A stretch of DNA of 64,000 nucleotides from NCBI GenBank assembly GCA_964522215.1, contig CAZFVR010000002.1, positions 83,073 to 147,072 on the forward strand, read 5' to 3'. The notes beneath the pieces were generated by a model, which was not told the DNA's origin, made no database searches, and was given only the letters and a program-made list of their open reading frames with translations. The stretch comes from CAG-390 sp964522215. Its GTDB lineage: Bacteria; Bacillota; Clostridia; Oscillospirales; CAG-272. Below, piece after piece: positions 61,166-64,000 of this stretch (the first letter of the stretch is position 1; every line of letters starts with the position of its first letter). The translations under genes and the position numbers were made by a program.

Positions 61166-61196
61166 AAAAAAAGGGTGGCAATTGGGCTTGCCACCC
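61166..61196 (-). terminator. Terminator of the barnase-like gene
   Basis: On the minus strand GGGTGGCAA (61196-61188) pairs with TTGCCACCC (61181-61173), followed by a seven-T run (61172-61166). It lies 15 bases after the stop and just upstream of the antiporter promoter. Confidence 0.88.
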
Positions 61197-61211
61197 GCCG
61201 TTTTGCCGGTT

Positions 61212-61970
61212 TTACGGTTCGCCGTAAAGCAGGGTAAACGTGCTGTAATGATCGTCGGTGTAATATATAAGACCGTCGTTGGAAAATACTATTCGTTTTG
61301 CTCCGCGCGCGGATGCACCAAGCGTGTCAATATCGCACTCGGTGTATGTACGGCCGGATTTTTTGGGGAGCACACCCTCATAGTTACCAAACCTGTCGCC
61401 GCCAATGCATTTGCCGGGCGCGTAGGATTCCAGCCCGCCGCTTGACCAGCCAAGCTTTCGCGCTTCGGCTTTGGTTATAAAGTTGCCGGGCAGGCGACCG
61501 TACTGATGAATGTACAGGGCAACGTCATCGCGGTGTGTGTAGCTGCCGTTGCGGTCAAGCTTTTGTTCGGTCTCCGGCGCTTTGGTGGTCTCGGGTGTTT
61601 TTGTGGTCTCNNNNNNNNNNNNNNNNNNNNNNNNNNNNNNNNNNNNNNNNNNNNNNNNNNNNNNNNNNNNNNNNNNNNNNNNNNNNNNNNNNNNNNNNNN
61701 NNNNNNNNNNGTGGTCTCGGGTGTTTTTGTGGTCTCCGGTGCTTTTGAAGTATCGTCAGGCAGATCCTCCGTACCCGGCGCGGACGTGCTTTGCGGCAGG
61801 GAGAGAGATGAGGCGACGGGAGTGCCCGAAGGCTCGCCGGGGAGTTCGCTGCCATCTGTTATAAGCTCGGGGAAAAAGAAGAATATTATCGCGGCTAAAA
61901 GCAGCAGCGCCGCACCAAGCAGCAGCTTTTTGGTCTTTGCATTAAGGGAGAATATCGATCCTTTTTTCAT
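61212..61970 (-). CDS. Secreted or membrane-anchored barnase-like ribonuclease
   Basis: The N-terminus has a basic start and a hydrophobic helix (KKLLLGAALLLLAAIIFFFF, about 14-34). A Ser/Thr/Pro/Glu linker with TKTPET repeats (interrupted by a 100-N gap) leads to a C-terminal barnase domain of about 110 residues: GNFITKAEARKLGW, GKCIGGDRFGNYEGVLP, SGRTYTECDI with the general-base Glu, RGAKRIVFSN with the Arg and the closing TDDHYSTFTLLYGEP with the catalytic His. All three catalytic residues are present. Barnase cuts RNA at guanosine. I see no barstar inhibitor gene nearby. The gap makes the linker length unknown. Confidence 0.9.
   Translation of the reverse strand: MKKGSIFSLNAKTKKLLLGAALLLLAAIIFFFFPELITDGSELPGEPSGTPVASSLSLPQSTSAPGTEDLPDDTSKAPETTKTPETXXXXXXXXXXXXXXXXXXXXXXXXXXXXXXXXXXETTKTPETTKAPETEQKLDRNGSYTHRDDVALYIHQYGRLPGNFITKAEARKLGWSSGGLESYAPGKCIGGDRFGNYEGVLPKKSGRTYTECDIDTLGASARGAKRIVFSNDGLIYYTDDHYSTFTLLYGEP
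61611..61710. other. Assembly gap of 100 N
   Basis: Exactly 100 N interrupt the repeated linker of the barnase-like gene; both flanks repeat GTGGTCTCGGGTGTTTTTGT, pointing to a collapsed tandem repeat. Confidence 0.97.
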
Positions 61971-62069
61971 TTTATCGCATTACTTTTACTAAAAAGTGTC
62001 CTTTCTCGGCGGTGGGACGGGGAGTGGTCTGCCCGCCTTCGCCCCGCGCGATCCTTGATGTTGAGTATA

Positions 62070-62098
62070 ATTGTAGCACATAATGTCGACAATGTCAA
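62070..62098 (-). promoter_or_regulatory. Promoter of the barnase-like gene
   Basis: On the minus strand TTGACA (62098-62093), 17 bases, TACAAT (62075-62070). The spacer contains the palindrome TGTCGACA, a possible operator. Confidence 0.7.
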
Positions 62099-62170
62099 TG
62101 CCACGGGAGTTCACTTTGGTGAGATATCGTAATACTACTCGAAGATCTTGTTAAAAAATCTGTGCCCGTG

Positions 62171-62199
62171 TAGACAGCCAAAGCGAGATATGCTATAAT
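62171..62199 (+). promoter_or_regulatory. Promoter of the small orphan gene
   Basis: TAGACA (62171-62176), 17 bases, TATAAT (62194-62199), with a ribosome site and start codon about 50 bases on. Confidence 0.6.
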
Positions 62200-62250
62200 A
62201 TGATCAAGATCAAACTGCCGTATGTGCAGGCAAGTGAGGAGGCTTCCATC

Positions 62251-62460
62251 ATGCTGGTTCTCGGTGTAAACAAAATACAAAATATATGTCAGGTGATCTC
62301 GGGCGGAATACGGCACTCCTGTCCGATGAAAGAAATAAACGGCGAGCTGTGCTTTATCTATAAAAATGCATGGCACCCGGTAGCAAAATATCTGTCCGAA
62401 CATACCGAGGAGTTTGTTCGGGAATCGGGAAAGGTCATATCAAGGCCGCTTGGAAAATAA
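62251..62460 (+). CDS. Small protein of unknown function
   Basis: I do not recognise this 69-residue protein (MLVLGVNKIQNICQVISGGI ... NGELCFIYKNAWHPVAKYLS). It has a promoter, a GAGGAGG site before the ATG at 62251 and ordinary composition, so it is likely real. An upstream in-frame ATG at 62200 sits on the promoter and is rejected. It diverges from the barnase-like gene, but it is not similar to barstar by eye. Confidence 0.6.
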   Translation: MLVLGVNKIQNICQVISGGIRHSCPMKEINGELCFIYKNAWHPVAKYLSEHTEEFVRESGKVISRPLGK

Positions 62461-62550
62461 CATGTATGAGGTGACCGCGATATAATATAAGAGATATATT
62501 GTACCGATGATCATATCGTCCATGCGGGAATTACAATGTAAAAGTGCAAC

Positions 62551-62760
62551 TCAGCCGGCCAAGGCTTCCTGTGCAAGCTGCATGAGCTTAAATGATTGCA
62601 AACCGGTAAGCCAATAGCTGCCCGCAGGTGCGCCGTTGTCAATTTTTACTTTGATGTACAAGAACCACTCGGGCGCTATTGGATCTCGTCTATCAGCACT
62701 GGCGGGGGGACGCATAGCAAAAAACATTTCCGGGTCGGTTGGTGCTAAACATGATCGCGC
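62551..62760 (-). pseudogene. Decayed fragment of an AAA_14-type ATPase (DUF4143 family)
   Basis: Reading the minus strand from 62760 to a TGA at 62551-62553 gives TDPEMFFAMRPP, then, in another frame, PPPVLIDEIQ (a Walker-B strand), then again in the first frame APEWFLYIKVKIDNGAPAG followed by SYWLTGLQSFKLMQLAQEAL and AG. This is the sensor region of AAA_14 ATPases with at least two compensating frame changes and a stop just after the usual LAGR position. Both the P-loop part and the C-terminal part are missing. Confidence 0.7.
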
Positions 62761-62791
62761 GGCGAACCACGGTCGCCCCTGTCGAATTTTT

Positions 62792-63385
62792 TTATAATTC
62801 CATCAATATCGCACGGCAGGGAGAGCCCTCGGCGCCTGCAATATCAAGCGGCGCGGCGTTTAGCAAATAAACGCCCTCGGCAATGCCTGCGAGGCAGATG
62901 CCCTCAAGCAGCACCACCTCGGCACCAAGCAGGGCAAGGTGAACCGCCATAGGTGACTCGGGCGGTCCTACCGTTTGCCCCTCGTTACCCAAAAGCAGCA
63001 GCCCCTCCGCGGCAAATACCTGCGCCGCTTCAAGCGAGACCTCAACATCGCCCCGCAACAGTATACGCCTTGCCGCCTCGGCATCCCGCGCCCGCGCCCG
63101 CGCCACTATCGCCGCGGCATCATCGGCGGTAACGATGCCGTTATGCTCCGCCACATATGCCGCCCCAACAAATGCATCAAGCGGGATCTCGTCTACCGTC
63201 CTGCCGCACTTGATAAAATGGCGCGGTGCGTCTATGTGAGTGCCGTTGTGTGCGCACATATAGAGCGCGGAAAGCTCATATGCCGCGCCCGCATCGATAG
63301 ACGAAAGCACCTCGCGCCGCGGCCCGGGGTCGCCGGGGTAGACCCTGCACCCCAAGACCTCTTGTGAAATATCGTGTATCCTCAT
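62792..63385 (-). CDS. Cyclase-family protein (kynurenine-formamidase-like)
   Basis: The 197-residue protein has the metal-binding motif of cyclase-family hydrolases, MCAHNGTHIDAPRHFIKCG (HxGTHxDAPxH), preceded by HDISQEVLGCRVYPGDPGPR and followed by GNEGQTVGPPESPMAVHLAL and the C-terminal LLEGICLAGIAEGVYLLNAA. Members include N-formylkynurenine formamidase and enzymes hydrolysing cyclic imides or forming polyketide rings; the substrate is unreadable here. GGAGG precedes the ATG on the minus strand. Confidence 0.88.
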   Translation of the reverse strand: MRIHDISQEVLGCRVYPGDPGPRREVLSSIDAGAAYELSALYMCAHNGTHIDAPRHFIKCGRTVDEIPLDAFVGAAYVAEHNGIVTADDAAAIVARARARDAEAARRILLRGDVEVSLEAAQVFAAEGLLLLGNEGQTVGPPESPMAVHLALLGAEVVLLEGICLAGIAEGVYLLNAAPLDIAGAEGSPCRAILMEL

Positions 63386-63454
63386 TTTTGACCTCCAAGG
63401 CGATCTTATCGCAGCTTTTGCTCCATTATATCATAGATACGGTTACTTTTCAAC

Positions 63455-63661
63455 TTAAAAAAGCCTTTTGCCTTGGTCAAAAAATACATCTGCAGTGTGG
63501 TACCCTGCAGAATAGTATACCTGTTCAACCTTGTCATACCCGTATATAATGAAATCATGAACATAATAACGGGTATGGTATGATTTCTTTTGTGGAATAC
63601 AATATTCATTATACCTACCAAAAACGTAATGTCCGGCATCAAGCATTTGGCTGATAAGCAT
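63455..63661 (-). other. Short AT-rich open frame, possible gene fragment
   Basis: A 68-codon frame reads MLISQMLDAGHYVFGRYNEY, then CIPQKKSYHTRYYVHDFIIY with GYDKVEQVYYSAGY, and ends at TAA. The aromatic-rich HDFIIYGYD pattern looks like protein rather than noise, but there is no ribosome site, the frame opens only just upstream, and it stops early. It is most likely a remnant of a longer protein in an AT-rich stretch. I cannot name the family. Confidence 0.35.
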
Positions 63662-63932
63662 TTGGCTATGTATGCAGAAGGATTATCTTTGTCTTCTGTA
63701 GGTCAATATTTGGTTTTCGGTAGTTCGGATCTGTCCGTGGAAAGAAAAACGCAATTTCGTATTAACTGTTTGAAGCTGTTTCAACCCGATGTGGCGGTTC
63801 GAATCCCTACACAGATTTGCGCTTTGAGGGAATCTATATCAAAGAATGCATTTCGCCGGTTCGAATCTGTCTACAGACCCGAAATGCCCGAAATGCATCT
63901 ACAAAATTTCGAAAAACTATAGAGTCGAAAAA

Positions 63933-63975
63933 AACGGAGAAATCTCTCGAAATCTCCGTTTTCCTCGTTTTTTCG
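63933..63975 (+). terminator. Terminator-like hairpin near the window end
   Basis: AACGGAGA (63933-63940) and TCTCCGTT (63953-63960) pair, followed by TTCCTCGTTTTTTCG. The stretch 63662-63932 before it holds only doubtful open frames. Confidence 0.65.
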
Positions 63976-64000
63976 TGCCTGCATCTAAATCAGACACTCA

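Noticed and set aside
62251..62460. The 69-residue protein as a barstar for the RNase
   Set aside because: Size is close, but I see none of the barstar Leu/Tyr/Trp pattern or its acidic helix, and it is divergent, not co-directional.
63790..63875. Two GGTTCGAATC words resembling tRNA T-loops
   Set aside because: The flanks do not form a five-base T-stem and no other tRNA arms are present.
63590..63922. A 110-codon plus-strand frame in the AT-rich end
   Set aside because: No ribosome site, promoter or recognisable pattern; it overlaps the other doubtful frame.
1..64000. CRISPR arrays, tRNA genes, insertion sequences
   Set aside because: No regularly spaced repeats, complete cloverleaf arms, transposase motifs or terminal inverted repeats were recognised.

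Overview
The window looks like part of a draft (probably metagenome-assembled) chromosome of an anaerobic, Gram-positive member of the Clostridia, possibly near the Oscillospiraceae. This is an inference from content: strong AAGGAGG-type ribosome binding sites, many TTGACA-N17-TATAAT promoters, a CIRCE operator before groESL, a large SRP RNA with its Alu-domain half, a zinc-ribbon (type Z) S14, the sporulation regulator SpoVT, and wall-type surface proteins (SLH domains, a C-terminal TGD-hydrophobic-basic tail). Two runs of exactly 100 N (39109-39208 and 61611-61710) are assembly gaps, and both fall inside Thr/Pro/Glu repeats of surface proteins.

Layout. 1-1508: the 3'-truncated end of a membrane-flavodoxin gene, diverging from a small Xre-type regulator with two 18-bp operators and a frameshifted two-helix membrane protein. 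1790-4158: a synthetase-only GMP synthase and a membrane-anchored EEP-family phosphoesterase. 4512-8079: thioredoxin translationally coupled to a very small ferredoxin-thioredoxin-reductase-like protein, then a nucleoside hydrolase and a GH20-type glycosidase. 8376-13089: a 1205-residue PHP/lamin-tail-like protein and mannose-6-phosphate isomerase. 13174-14364 (minus): rplJ-rplL with an L10-type leader and attenuator, standing apart from rplKA and rpoBC.

16331-32853 is a complete S10-spc-alpha supercluster (rpsJ to rplQ, with secY, adk, map, infA, rpmJ and rpoA) from one clear upstream promoter to a strong terminator. It has unusual long structured intergenic stretches and a low-complexity tail on S3. 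hisS, an AGCS-type symporter, groES-groEL, a surface protein whose start codon seems destroyed, a ROK sugar kinase and an amidohydrolase follow.

42062-48246 is the most interesting cassette: response regulator, histidine kinase, VTC-type polyphosphate-polymerase-domain protein, DUF4956 membrane protein and a large Cthe_2159-like lipoprotein, tightly packed behind one promoter. All parts are predicted to act at or in the membrane, suggesting a regulated envelope system coupling a VTC-type enzyme to a surface polymer-binding protein. 48331-55670 holds spoVT, murA, a DUF3810 metallopeptidase-like protein, an RluA-type pseudouridine synthase, an SLH surface protein and an FAD oxidoreductase.

55965-59627 is a housekeeping block: SRP RNA, dnaX, a zinc-ribbon membrane protein, ybaB and recR. 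59807-64000 is more accessory: a CPA2-type antiporter, a barnase-like secreted RNase without a visible barstar, a small orphan gene, a decayed AAA_14-type ATPase fragment, a cyclase-family hydrolase and an AT-rich gene-poor end.
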